Shown one piece after another: positions 12,149 to 25,700 of a stretch of 64,000 bases of DNA; the stretch's first letter is position 1; each line of letters begins with the position of its first letter. Source of the stretch: Panagrolaimus kolymaensis (taxonomy: Eukaryota > Nematoda > Chromadorea > Rhabditida > Panagrolaimidae); the NCBI GenBank assembly GCA_028622995.1, contig JAJQJQ010000090.1, positions 62,001-126,000 on the forward strand, in the 5' to 3' direction. Under the pieces are notes generated by a model. It had not been told where the DNA came from. It saw only the letters and a list, made by a program, of their open reading frames with translations, and ran no database searches. Made by a program: the position numbers and the translations under genes.

Positions 12149-15100
12149 TTATGTGGATGAAGCTGACGAAGTATTGGATGGTTCTGTGGATGATGTATCT
12201 CTGGGTGGAGGAGTGATGGATGTCGATTCTTCAGCTGTTATTTCTGCTTCACCTTCTTCTTCTTCATCATTTTCAAGATCATTATTAATATTTTCATTTT
12301 CATTATTATTAATTTTAATATTATTTTTTGTGGGATTTGTAGTAAAAATAATTTCTTCTTTAATATTTTTAATTGGTGAAGTTTTTAAATTTAATATATC
12401 ATCAATTGAGATCTTTGCTTTTCTTTTATTATTATTATTCATTGTGGCAGAAGGAGGAATAATAATATCAGATATTTGTGGTTTTATATCTGCCATCATT
12501 GGTGAAGGCTGTTGTTGAGCTTGATGCTGTTGAAGAATTTGTTGTTGAAAATTTTGTTGTTGTTGTAATCCAGCCATCGCAGCCATATTAGCTAACATTT
12601 GTTGAGGATTCGATAATAATTGCCGTTGCATTTGTATAAAAAATTGCATGGTTTCAGGTGATTGGGTTAGATTAGGAAATAATGGATTTGGAAAAAATCC
12701 TCCTCCTGACATAAATGGAAATCCCGGGGGTAAGGTTGGAAATGGCACTGGACCATTTGTTGTTGCTCCAGATAATTTTGTGGAATTTGTAATCATTGTT
12801 GTTGATGGAGTGATGGTTGGAACTGTGGATGATGTTGAAGCTTGTTGCTGGGAATAATCTTTTGGTTGCAATTGATCTTCTACATCACTACTTGGTGAAC
12901 CTGCACCGGATGGAATGTCTTCGAGATCAGAATCATCAGAATTTGTGGCATCATGTTGTCCACGAGGACCAATAATGAGACCATTTTGTCTGAAAAAAAA
13001 TTGATAAATTAAAAAATTAGAAGTTGAACGCTTTTTTAAATCCCCAAATTTTTGTGATAGTAATTAAAATTCGACAATAGTAAACGAATTTATTTTACTA
13101 TAAGGATAGTAATTAATTTTAAGCAATTAATTTGTATGTTTTTGTTACCGTCATCTTTTATTGAATTTATTTAATTTTTTCAAAATTTCTAAATCCCTCA
13201 GGCTTTTAATAAAGTGTGGAATCAAAGTCACTTTTTTGTTTTCAACACTCTTTTATGCTTTTTATCCTTTTTTTTTGTCTGTTTTTAAAATTGGATTAAT
13301 ATTGCTTGCTTTTATGCTGCTGCTCATGAGAAATATCCGCATCTTTTTCATTTTGCGCTTCATTTTTCTTTTCTCCTTTTTTTTCTATCCATTATAAGAT
13401 TAGCGATCATCCCACTTTTTTTTCTTCTCTCTTTCTTTAAAATTTATTTTTTTTTTTGAAATAAAGAAGAAGTTAAAAGCAAAAGAAAGAAAGAGAAGTC
13501 CTTCTTGTGTTTGTGTGAGAACAATCCGGATTACGATGTGTATGTGTTGTGTTGCAAGCTTCCAATTATATTTTTTTAGTTTAAAACAAAGTTTCTTTTC
13601 CTCTTTTTTGTGCAAAAATAAAAAATGCAGATGTAAAAAGTTGAATTTATAAAAAAGTTAAACAAAGATAGTATCACATTTTTGAAAATTATTGGCTGAA
13701 GAGGATTACTATCATGATAGTAAACAAAAAATTAAAATCATTGCCAAAATTTCTTTACTCTCTTAATTTTTTTGAAAACTTATTTCTTTTGATTTTTAAA
13801 ATTTTTTGAAATAATAACTTTCATTTTGTGAACAAACATCATTCAATTTCAGATACCAAAATCTGGTTTCCGTTAAAAATGCAAATTTTAATATTTTTTT
13901 TTTTCGGAAGATTTGACCCTCTTAAATCTTTTTGGTTTTAGACAAGTTAAGTAAGACGGATTCAACTCTCTCAATTATGGTAAATCAAGTGCTCTCTCAT
14001 TCAAAGAAAAAATGGTAATGATAATGCTCATGCATAAAACATTAGCTGGATGCTTCTCTTCAAATTTTCTTTTGCTTTAAGGCTTTTTTGGAAACTTCGA
14101 TGCTTCCTTTTCAAAAAAAAGTAAATAAATAAAAAAAAATTCAGTTTTATGAATCACTGTCAGTTTACTCAATTTTTTTTTGTTGGTTGATGCGGGCCAA
14201 TAAAAAAATTTTTAAATTAAATGACAAGTTCCCTGACATTTAGTAACTACCATCAAATTCGAAAACAAAATAAAATAGTGAAACAAGAAGAAGAATGAAA
14301 ATGAAACACAGCAGCAGCTCAATTTTTTTATTTATTTGAAACAAAAACAAGGACTCTCTTTCTCTCCTCTGTTGTTGTTCTTCACCCATCTCTTTTTCTC
14401 TTCTCAATTAGCAGCTAAATGGTTACCGACGACCAACTAACTAACTACTCTCTATGTGTTTCTCACTATACACCACTGCATGTCAATTTATATTTAAAAA
14501 TAAAATTTAAAAAAAAGAGCAGCAGAAAAAATTAAAAAATATCGCGATTTCGGCTGCTGCGGTTTTAGTAAACTACTTTTTATTTTCGCGGGTTTTTAAC
14601 AACAAAAGAAGCTTAAATCATTAATTTTATTGCCTTTTTATTTTTAGGGGTAGTACTTCTCGCTGCTCATTTTCGGGAATTATACATAAGTAAGTACTTA
14701 TAAAATAAGAAAAACAATCACAACCAAATAAAGAGAGGCGAGAAAGAGATAGAGTGAAAGCGACAGCAGCAAACTAGCAGCAGCTTAATAAAGTGATGAA
14801 CAACAAAACAACTAAAAATATATGTACACTTGGTAATTAATCAAGTGTCGAGATTTTCCTTTTCTTTTTTTCTCATTCAAAAAAAGAAGATGCAAATGAA
14901 AATAATTTTTATTTTATTTTAAAGGATTTGTTTTTGCTTTGTTGTTGCTAATTTGAATTGAATTTTTCTATTTTAAATTAGTTATACAGTAACCAACCTT
15001 CCAAAAAAGTTTTAATGAAAAAAAGTTTCAAGCAAAGGAGAGAAAAAAAAGAAAATGAAAAACATGGGTGTGTCTCCGCAAAATTGTAAAAGAGAGAGGG

Positions 15101-18100
15101 GGATCATTGGCTGCGCATTTGTAACAGATCCGAGAAGAGCAACAAAAAAATGAAAAAGAGAGAGCGAATGTTTTGCTTTTGTTTTTCTCATTGGTTCATT
15201 CATTTTATGAAAGTGGCGGTCGCAAAGAAAGAAAGAAAAAAGAGGATCAATGTCATTGGTGCTGTTCTCAATGACGACTGGCTGCTGCTGTTCATGAAAA
15301 TGAGCCGAAGAAAAAAAAGGAATATGGTAGAAAAGGCAAAGAAAAAATTATGGAAAGTAACCAATATTCGATAATAAATTGCGGGAAATGAATTACTCTC
15401 ATTTGATGATAGTAAATAAAATTGGACGAAAATTTTGCAAATTTTTATTACTCTCAAATTCAAAAAAATTCTTATTCTCTGCAGCTTTTAAATTTTTTTT
15501 GAGTTAATGCTTTAGAAAATTGTCCTGAAAAAAGTTTTAGTTTTTATTGATTTACAAAGATCAAAGAAAGCTGAGCTGGGTAGTCAATTAAAGGTGTTAA
15601 ATATCACCCTAAAAGCTTTCCTTTACATCTGCATCCCGCAGTTTAAATATATGTAATGTTTATCCAAGGATTTATCTCAATTGCTTCTGCGCTTTTTTTT
15701 TTCTCCTTCATAGTAGAATAAATTGCTTTTAAAAAAAACTTAAAAAACAAGGTCATCATTTTTTTTTTGCAATGCTATTGCTGTGTTTTTTTTTGTCTCT
15801 CCATCGACTGCTTTTCATGACCGCGATTTGATTTTTTATTTTTTTTGCCCTCCTGCTGTTGATTGAAGTTCGTCGTCGCACACCATGTATATATTATATA
15901 TATGATTTTTTTATTGTTGACTCAGATTCACACAGATGGAAGAAGGAAAGGAATATACACGAATGAGAAAAACAGTGTCAATTGACTCTTGTTTTTGAAC
16001 GGCTATTATTATAATTTTTTTAAAAAAAAATGACATTTGTACTATTAAAAAAATAAAGCATGCGATCGAAAATTATGAGAGCTGCAGAAAAAGAAAAAAA
16101 AAAGATTCATTGTTTAATAACCATTTACCTATCTACCTCTCTTTTGTTGTTGGTTGGATGGTGTATTGTGTTTCGGTTAAAAAATAAAAATAAAAAAAAT
16201 TGAAAAGAAAATTAGCAACAATCTCATCCGCCGAATCCAAGTATTTATATGGCTCGCAAATTTTTTTCTCCAGTGTTTTAGAGTACATTAAAGAAAACAT
16301 GAATGAAGCAAAAATCATTAAAAACAATAATTTAAAATATTTTAATGATAGTAACAAAAACCTGACAATTTTTTGCAAAAGACTATTTCACTCATTATTA
16401 TTTATTGTAACAAAAATCTATCACATTTTTTTCTTTCTTCAAGTTTTGTTTGCTATTTTTTTCGAGTGTTCGAAAACGATAAATGATAGTAATCATGCTT
16501 GAGCTATATCTTCCTGAATTTCATTTCTCCCAATTTACTAATAAATGATAGTAACTAAAATTCGACAATATTTGCCATGCTTATATTACTATCACTCCCT
16601 TCTCATTTTTCTTTTCTTCTTTTTTCTTTGCCGTTCATTAAGCTTGGAAGCTCTTTTATCCTTTTAAGACTCTCTAAAATTAAATAGAGGGAACGAAACA
16701 AAAGAAAGTCAAAGTCAAGTCAAGAAAAGCTAATGCTCAAAAAAATGATGCAGTATATGTGTGCCAGCCATATGTTAACCATGTAAAAAGAAAAGAAAAA
16801 AAAACGGAGGCGCTCATTTTTTTCCACTCATTTGGTCAAAGTCATCAGTTTAGTTAGTTAGTTATTTAGTCTGTTATTAACTCTTTAGTTAAAATAAAAA
16901 AAGAATGAAAGAAACCTTTTAGTAAAAAAAAAGAATCAATGAATGACTTTGACTCTTTTTTTTGGTGGTTGCCGCTTCAATGAATATATCCATTTTATTT
17001 TATTTTTTTGGGAGCTTTTTTTTTGTTTGCGATCATTTGCCGCTTTTTTTCGTGAATGCAAAATGATACAGTATCATCATCGCCTCTTTGGATGTGATTC
17101 GTTCGTCGAGGAAATGAAAAGTATGATACTTAAAATATTTTTTTTAAAGAAAAAAATGAGAGTGAAAAAGATTACACCAAACACAACGAAAGAAAAAATC
17201 GACTCTGTTGTTGCATAAACAAAATCTGAGAAGTGGAGTATGAAAAGTTAAAGTTTATGTTTACTTCATTTTTTTTGTTTTTTGGTTCCATGTAACATAA
17301 CTTTTTTGTTAAAACAAAAAAATTCAAAGGTTAGATAGATTCTTTTTATTTGCTATAAAAAAGATGCTTTTTAACTACTTTTTTTCTGTCCTTCATCGCT
17401 AGCTTCTCAAAACAAAGTAAATGAGAGTAGGGTAAAGTTGAGCATTGAGTCGTCTTATCGTCATCGTCGTTGTCAAACAACGACAACTACTACTTAACTA
17501 ACTAACTAACTTCTCATTCCTCCTCCTTCACCATCATCATTACCATCTCTCTTTACCTTCTCCTTTGGGTCCTTGGGTCGGTTAACAATTTTTATCTTCA
17601 AAAAAAAATGAACCAATGAGACGACGAAGATGAAAAGAACAAAAAAAATGTGAACACAAAGTTTAAAAAGTAGACGACAAAGAAAAATGTAAACGGCTCC
17701 CTTCCATTTTCTTCTCATTTCCCCTCATCAAAATGAAAATAAGAAAAGAAGACGATGAAGATGATGAACTACGAACAACAAGAAAGACAACTACTAATAG
17801 CAGTTAATCAAATCGTTTCACTCTCTCTCATTCCCCAACTTTTTTTTACTCATCAATGTCTTTACTCTCTTACTTTTTCTTCTTCTTCATCGGTTAACAA
17901 AATATACTCAAAATACTTTTTTCTTTTTTTTCTTGATGTCGTTGTCGTCGTCTTCATTTCTCACTACACTCACTAACTCTAACTTTTTTTTTTATTGTTG
18001 AAGTAACTCTTTGAGACTTTGACACAACCATTAAAAACAATACATAATCTTCTTGTTTCGTTGTTGTCGTCAATGTCATCGGTTCGCTCGCGGTTCATCG

Positions 18101-21100
18101 TTTACGGATTAATTGATACCGTATGAAAAATTAAAAAAGTATTGTTAGAAAAAAAGAAGAAGAGAAAGCAATGAAATAAAATTTAAAATTATAAAAAAAA
18201 GCTAATGGGAAATTTAAGAAAGTAAAAAATTAAAGACAGTAAACAAATTTGGACAATTTTTTGCACAAAAAATGTTACTCTCTTTTGATAACAATCAAAA
18301 TTTAAAAAATATCTTTAATATTTGTTACTATCATTTTAATTTTAAAAAAGCACCCTATCATAAAAAATGGAATATACAAATTCAAAAACCCAAATACAAC
18401 AATAGAGGGGAACAATGGTATCAAGAAACTTAAAATCTCTTTTGTTCAAAAAAAAATATAAATTTTAAAACTACCCTTCTCAATTTCAACCACTTCATCC
18501 CTATTATTTTCAATCTCTCAGACAATGAGACAAACTGCCCTCTGACATGTGAATCCCTATTTTTTGTAAACCAAAATAAAAAAACTTTTCTAAGAATTAG
18601 TTTTACAAAAGAAAAATTCAAAAATGAAAGAAAAAATGCTTAACTTTTGCCCTTAAAAAATATTAAAAACTAAGAACATAATTCTTTTTGATGAGTCAAT
18701 GGCAACAAAAAAAAAATTATAAATAAATAAAAAACAGAATTAAAAAAGTATTGAATAACAGCCTGATTATTTCCTTTTTGACGTGTCGTTTTAAAAAAGA
18801 TACTTCCTGTATATTAATAATAATAGCGAGCTCACTACATGCTGAGTTTGAGCGCGTGAAAGAAAAAAAATACAAAAACATTAAAAAAAACTTTGTAAAA
18901 ACTATTGTTTTTTGCCCTACAGTCAAAAAAAAGATCGTGGCTGTATCTTTCAAAAAATTCAAACTTTTTAAATTTTTTTAAAAATAAAACTCACTTATTT
19001 TTAGCAGCTGCAGCTCGATCACGCTGTCGACGATTTTTAAACCAATTTCCAACTTGCATGGGAGTTAATGCAGTTTGGCTGGCAAGTTCTTTCTTTTTAT
19101 TTGGATTTGGATATGGATCACGAAGATAATGCTCGCGTAAAGTATTTCTCGTTCTTTCTTTAAAGCAATGAGTTTTTTGTTCTCCATCCCAAATGGTTCG
19201 AGGCATGGGATACTTCTTACGAACTCGATATTTATCCACAGGGCCAAGAGGTCTATAAAAAATAATTTGGAATTTAGTAAGTATCTTTCGAAGCCAAGGG
19301 AAATAAAAAGTTTTACCTTCCACGTTGTTTTTCAACTTCACGATAATGAGCTTCTTGCCACATAGTTTGAAGCCTTTGATGATTGCCACTAAATGGAGTG
19401 CTTTCCAAAATTCGATATAATTCTGGATATTCTCCTCGTTGAAAACAATAATATGCTCGAGCTCTCAATATCGATTCATTATGAGCGAGTTCGGGTGGCA
19501 TGGGTCTTGGAAGGGTGAAGAAAAAATGATTCAATCCTTCAATATTATTTTCTTCTTCAAGTTCTTCACATTTTTTAACTATTTGCATTATCTAAAAAAT
19601 AAATATTTAATACAGGGTTTCGAAGAGAAAATTTTCACGCTAGGACACTTTTTTAATTTTTGTAGCGAAAAACCCTCATTTTTTTTACCCCAAGTCTTTC
19701 AATTTTTTTTATTTAATAGTTAAATAATATCTTTTTAAAACTTTTCTTGTCATATAAAAAAATGATGAGAAGCTAGCGTGCAGCTTCTCATAACATTATA
19801 TTCTTAACTAGCCTAATTGATAGCTATATCGAAAAACATAATGTTAAAAGAAATTCTTTTTATTTTTTATTTTTTTAAGGAAGCTTATTATAAAGTTCAT
19901 GACACCATCATTCGCGCATGCTTAGAAATAACTATGAAAATAAATAAAAAACGTAATTTATGTTTTTATAAAAAAAAAATAGAAAGCTTATGTGTTGTAC
20001 TAATGACTAGAATACAGAAAACAAACTGAAATTGATATAAAAAAATAACACAGAAAAGAAAATTTCTTCTATTATTTAAATAATTTTTATTTTAACTTCC
20101 TTCTTCATTTTTTCTTTAGTCATAAAATGTAATTGTTGCACTTATGTATGAAATGGTAATAATTGTAAATTATTATTCTTTATTAATTTTAATTCTAATG
20201 ACGACGACTAAAAACTGAAGCTTGAGTGTAATGTTTTTAAAAGTTTTTTTTTGTTTGTTGTTGAGAAGGATATGATTAAACGGATAAATGTTTTTTTAAA
20301 TGCTTATGCTTGCTTGCTTACGTATGCTCATGATTGGCAACTTTTTTTTTCTTCTCAAAAAGGAAGTGTAACGTATATATGTATCAATTATGGGTTTTAA
20401 GGTTTATAAGGGAAGAGAAAATGATACACATTTTAATGGCTAAAGTTTAGGTAATAATCGCTTGGTTGTAGTTTTGTGTTTTTTTATTGAATTTTCTTGT
20501 TCTTTAAAGTTTAAACTTCTAATTCTGTGAACAAATTTTTTTTTTGAGGCAGATATTATTGAAATAATTACAGTAACTAAAAGCCAAATGCCAAAAGGCC
20601 ACTATCAAATGCTCGTCTTTTTTTCGTAATACTTTACCTTTTTTTTATTTTTTTTATTAACTGAAACCCTTTTTTTCCTTTCTAGAATTTATATTTTTAA
20701 AAGATTACATTTTTTTATTTTATTTTTATTTTTGCTGTTGTTCAGAAGGACTCAATTGCTCACAAAAGTGAATTGAATCTTCTAAAAGAAAAAATAAAAT
20801 AAATGAAAGGCGACGACTAAAAACTAAATAAAAAAAGGAAGGCGATAGATATTGAGAAGTGTTGTCGTCAACGTTGAAAAAAAAAAATTTTTGTTAGGGT
20901 CACGGCATCTTCATCTCATTTAGTGTATATATATGTATCCCTCTATCTATCTATCTATTGCCGCGGAAGCGGCGAATAAATGAAACAACATGATTAAGAA
21001 TAACAACAAAAAAAAGTATGAAAGTATGTAGACGACGGAAAGGAAATAAAGAATCTTTTTGAAGTTCTCTTATTTCTTTCATTTTTTTTTTACTAAAAAA

Positions 21101-22788
21101 GGATTTTAGTGGTTAGTTTTCATGTTCATTCTTTCTTTGTGTCGTCGTCGACTCATCATCATGAAATCATGTATGTTTTTGTAGTAGTTGTCCCCGTTTA
21201 TGAAGGTTGAACGTTAAGTGGAAAAATGACTTTTTGATGTCGTTGAAGAGTAATTGAGGCAAGGTTGAGAAAAAAAAATGAAAGAAAGAAAAACTTCAAA
21301 AAAAAAAGAAGTGTGAATTACCAAAGGTTAAAAAAAATGGAAAAAATACTGTAAAAATTTTTTTCATTAATAAAATAAACTTTCATAAAAATCAGGCTCA
21401 AGAAAAATTATGCCAAATAAATCTCAATTTTTGAACTTCTGGGCTTCTTGAATTACTGTATCTCTCCCAATGTTTTTAGGCATCTCATGTCTGCGTTTTT
21501 TTAATTTAAATTTTTAAATAATCTTTTTTTCAATCCCAAAAACATCCAGAAGAAAAGTTTAATGATGAAAACATTTCATATTTTTTTTAAATAGAAGCGG
21601 CTATAAGCAGCACTCAACTTTCGATAACAAAAAAAATATGCCTTGCTCGGAGCTCGCCCATTCGCGTGCCATTGTTTCCTTAAGGGATAAGTAAAAAAAT
21701 AAGGAGGACATGCCAATCAGAAGGAAGAGCTCAGAAGCTTTTTCACTCTTTTTTCCTAATATTTGTCATTTCATTTTTTTATATATCCTCTAAGAGAATA
21801 AAAGAATGGTTGATGGAAGAAGTGTGAAGAGCCTCAAATTTACAAGTTTTTTCTCCTTTGTTTTTGTTATATTGTTTTTCAATAATAAAAACAAAGAAGG
21901 AAAAGAGAGAATAGATGGATGGGATGGAATGGATGAGCATGACAAGAAGAAGAAAAAAACTTAATAACCAAATCCGGGAATAAATGAAATAATAATAATA
22001 ATAATATGGCGAGAAGGGAGATGAAAACAAAAAAGTTTTCTTTTAGGCTATATAAGTGTGAAATATAAAAATGAACAATGAGCGCGCCATTGGGCTTAAA
22101 CTCAAGGAGGTGAAAACAAGGGAAATGGAAGCTACTGTTGTCGTTGGTTTGAAAAAAGTGTGGAAATGCCTATCCTTAAACTTTTTTTATAAATGATAGT
22201 AATCAAAATTAGCAAATTATTATTGAATTTTAGTTATTATCATTTTTTTTAAATGAGAAATGTCCCCTCAAAAAAATATTCGGAACACAAAATAAATTTT
22301 TTCAAAGATATCAGAAAACTTTATTTCCGAAAACTTACTTCTTGTTGAGGCATACCAAAACTAGGAGTAGGAATACCAGGAAATAAAGGATTACCAAATA
22401 AATTAGGAATACCGCCACCATTTTGGGCTTGTGAAGGAATTCCATTATTACCTCCACCATTAGCAGCAGCAACATTATTACGATTAAGCATCATTTGCCA
22501 TAAATGATTAAATTGTTCCATACAATTTGCTGCTCCTGAAGTTGGCTGTTGTGGAACGGGAGATCGAGGCGGGGATGAAGTTCCACTGGAATGTTGTTGA
22601 GGCGAACATGAACCCTCATCTCGAGGCGAAACAGATGATTGTTGTTGTTGTGGTTGATCATTTGTAATTGTGGAAGTTGAAGTATCCGAATCTTTTAAAA
22701 TTGATTTATTATTATTATTTGCCGCCGCCGTTGATGATGAATTTGCAACTAATTGAGCCCATAGCCTTGATAAATGCTCTTGATTCAT
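12149..22788 (-). CDS. ceh-32: Six3/6-class SIX-homeodomain transcription factor (ceh-32-like), four exons
   Basis: Exons in transcript order are 22788-22339, 19591-19317, 19252-18995 and 12989-12149, giving about 607 aa. Exon 1 encodes a low-complexity N-terminus rich in Ser, Asn, Gln and Pro, starting [13 protein letters not shown]. Exon 2 carries the SIX domain, with ESILRARA and [16 protein letters not shown]. Exon 3 carries [12 protein letters not shown] followed by the homeodomain, with [18 protein letters not shown] and [35 protein letters not shown] is characteristic of the Six3/Six6 subclass rather than Six1/2 or Six4/5, so I equate it with C. elegans ceh-32. Exon 4 encodes an acidic and Q-rich tail ending SSASST. 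Six3/6 proteins bind DNA in the nucleus and pattern anterior head structures; that role is family knowledge. The 6.0 kb and 2.7 kb introns contrast with the ~50-bp introns of neighbouring genes. An AATAAA lies just past the stop on the minus strand near 12134. Confidence 0.93.
13054..13155. repeat. GATAGTAA repeat, two units
   Basis: TGATAGTAATTAAAATTCGAC begins near 13054. A second GATAGTAATTAATTTT follows after about 50 bp, and the block closes with GTTACCGTCATC near 13147. Both halves show the GATAGTAA...TTACT organisation seen elsewhere in this intron. Confidence 0.45.
13706..13723. repeat. Perfect 18-bp palindrome of the GATAGTAA family
   Basis: TTACTATCATGATAGTAA is a perfect palindrome. 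It is the two end motifs of the family abutting with no spacer. Confidence 0.55.
16343..16594. repeat. Cluster of GATAGTAA-family units
   Basis: Three copies of ATGATAGTAA start near 16344, 16486 and 16545. The last is a clear unit, with AAAATTCGACAAT in the middle and ATTACTATCA at its far end near 16590. The same central AAAATTNGACAA motif occurs in the 13054, 15410 and 18240 copies. Confidence 0.5.
18234..18340. repeat. GATAGTAA-family unit
   Basis: GACAGTAAACAAATTTGGACAA begins near 18235, TTACTCTC follows near 18273, and TTACTATCATTTT closes near 18335. This is a diverged double unit of the same family, just downstream of the homeodomain exon. Confidence 0.4.
22190..22245. repeat. GATAGTAA-family unit next to the first ceh-32 exon
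   Basis: ATGATAGTAATCAAAATTAGCAA is followed about 30 bp later by TTAGTTATTATCAT. It lies in intron 1 about 100 bases beyond the exon 1 donor. A half-copy (GATTACTATCATTTTC) lies near 23010, upstream of the gene. Confidence 0.45.
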
Positions 22789-25700
22789 ATTTTAAATATA
22801 AAAAAATATGAAAATAAAAAGTTTGAGGAATGGCAAAATCCTGAAAGCATAAAATAAAAATATGTAAAAGTATCAGTTACAGTATCATCATAAAGTCATG
22901 GATAGCAAATAAAAAAATCACGGAGCGTAAAAAATTTTAAAAACTTGTTTTTGATTCAAAAAAAAAGAAAATAATAATTAAATTGTGTAAAATAATGTTA
23001 GATTTTGATTACTATCATTTTCAATTTATTTTTGATGGAAATAATTAGGCTTTTTTAAAAAAATTTTTTTTAAGAAATTACACGATATTGGCAGCTTTTT
23101 AAAACATAAGAAGCAAGCACTCGATTAAAAATTTCATAAAAATAAAATAAAAACTGTATCGAAAATTTTTTCTTAAAATGAACCATTGACAAATAAATAA
23201 AGTTAAAAAATTTAATGAAAACAAAACTCGTGTCATCTCCTCCTCATCTTTAGTCAGTTAGTTACACCATCATCATTACCACCACCACCGTATCACAAAA
23301 CAAAAAAGACGAGAAGAAGAAAAAAAAGTGTGGCGCCGCAAACAAACATAAAAAAAGAGAGGAGAGAATTGAGAAGGGGACAAAACGAGCGAAAAAATTG
23401 AACCGCCTCTTTTTTCCTTCTCATTTTCTCTAATGCGCGCATTTTATGCTGCTGCTTCTCTTTTGCTACTCATTTTTTTTCTTCTTCTGTTGTCGTTGGA
23501 AGTACTTAAAAAATGGTATTGCATCCATTCCATCCATCCATTTTTTCTATGTTAGTTGTGTTTGTCCGTTTTTTCACATTCATAAATGATACTGAAAAAA
23601 AAAAATGGATGGATGGATGTCCTTCACGCTTGTTAGTCGTTTAGAAGATAAAAAAAAAGCGAGATGTAAATATATGTGTATTTTTATGAAGAGGAGAATG
23701 GGGCGGAGTTCAAATAACTACCACCACTACCACCAAAATGAATGTATTATCCTATCCTATATGTATTTTTCACTTACTTACTTAACTTACTAAAAACTAA
23801 AAAGTATGTAACACGAATCCGAAAATAAAGAGAAAAAATGAAGATGAAGATGATTTTGTGACATTTATCGAGAAAACACACAAATACCGCAACCTTGATG
23901 AGAAAAAGAGAGTTAAAGAGAAGGAATTACATATTTTAGGGTATTTAATGAAAATGACTTCTTCTTCTTTTTTTTAAAGTGAGAAAAAGAGAAGAAGTGA
24001 CAGAGAGACTTAAAATGTATCGTATTTTATTTTTATTTTTCTAAAGTTGATACACAAAATTGAAGAGAGAAAAAATGATGATGAGCAACTAAATGAGTCG
24101 ATTTAGAAAAAAGCGAAGAAAGAGTCAATGAAAAAAATTTATTTAGTGTTTTGACGACGATTGAGAAGAGTAAAAAAAAATTTTTTTTGTGTGAAATTGT
24201 GATCCATCTTTTCGGGTTAGATGGTGGTTGATTGGTTGAAAATGAAGACAACAATAGCCGATTTGGTTTTGGTGTTAATTGGAAGGATTAATGAAAATAT
24301 CATAAAATGTGTAAAACTGTAAAAAAAATAAATCAATGAGAAACAAAAAAATTAAGAATAAAGTTTTTGGAACACAGAAACAAAAACTTCCAAAAAAATT
24401 CAATTCAGGGATTTTTTGAAAATAAAAAAATTGGGTATTAAAATGGCTAAAATGATTTTATGGAGAATTTTCGAACAATAAAAAAATTTTAAGCACCTCA
24501 ACAGAGATTTTAAAATATATCCATTTCTATTTCAAATCCATAATTATAAAAGTTGCCAAATTTAAAGGCCAAGAAACTTGGAATTTTTCTTAAAATCAAT
24601 TAAAATTGTGAGAAACAAAATCAAAACAAAAAACAAAAAAACAAGGAAAAATCTCATATCCCCTATTAATTACCAAAGATAAAAGGTGAGAGAATTGATT
24701 AAAGTCAAACCGAAAATCGATTGAAAAAAAGCACAAACTTATTTGGCTTGAAGGTAAAAAAGGTAGTATCAATGACGACAGATCAAAGTTAGAAAGTTTG
24801 AGAAAATTTAATATTTTGGTTAAAAAACAACGACACTCACCCAAAAACTAACACCCTTTATTTAAAATTTTTTTAAGGCAAATGTAATTTTAGATGGAAA
24901 AAAGATACTCAAAACAATTTTGTTTTTTCACTTTAATTTTGATTGAAATTCGTTTAAAATTATTAAAAAAAAATTTTCTCGTGGCAAAACTCGAAGTAAC
25001 AAGATTCTGGGTTTTAGTTAACGGAATCAAAAAATTCATAAAAATTAAACAAAAAATATATATATTTTCGTTCCATGATTTACAGTAACAATTACGACTT
25101 TTTTTTAAATCTAAAAACATGATGTTGATTTTCTTATGCAATATTAATATCTTTGATTTCAGATACCTAATCCCCCTCCAAAAAATCGACTTAAACTGAT
25201 CTCATGTTTTTTTTTCTTCCAAAAGAAAAACAAAAATTAATACAGTCTCGAAAAAATCAAGCCTTTGCCAAAAACAATTTTTTTTTTTGCGTGTTCACTT
25301 GCAATAAAAAAAAAATAAGCGACTCATCTCTCTCGCGCACAAACTTAGTTGTTGCTGCTGCTTTTTTTCCATATTGCAAAAGAAAAAGAAAAAAAACACA
25401 AGTAGGTAGGTATCAAATTCTCGCGTGTCTATGATCGGATTGAAAACGATCTATCTTCTTCTTATTCTTTTTATAATAAATAAATACAACAATAAACATA
25501 AGTAAGCAACAAAGCAAAGCAAGCGAATAGCTTTAGAGTAGCAGACGATGATGGATGAGAAAGAATGAAGAATATACATATATATGTTATTTCCGCTTAG
25601 ATAAATAAATATTGTTGTTATATTGCAACGAAGAAAAAAAAAGAGATAGAATAAAAGAAGATAATAATACTCCATTGTTAGCAGAGTATCGGTATTGGTA

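Larger units (their letters stand above)
12990..18994 (-). other. Six-kilobase last intron of the ceh-32-like gene
   Basis: This lies between the homeodomain exon and the C-terminal exon. No other coding exon is evident. It contains several GATAGTAA/TTACTATC palindromic units (13054-13155, 13706-13723, 15392-15459, 16343-16594, 18234-18340). Long introns of developmental regulators often hold enhancers; that is inference here. Confidence 0.6.
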
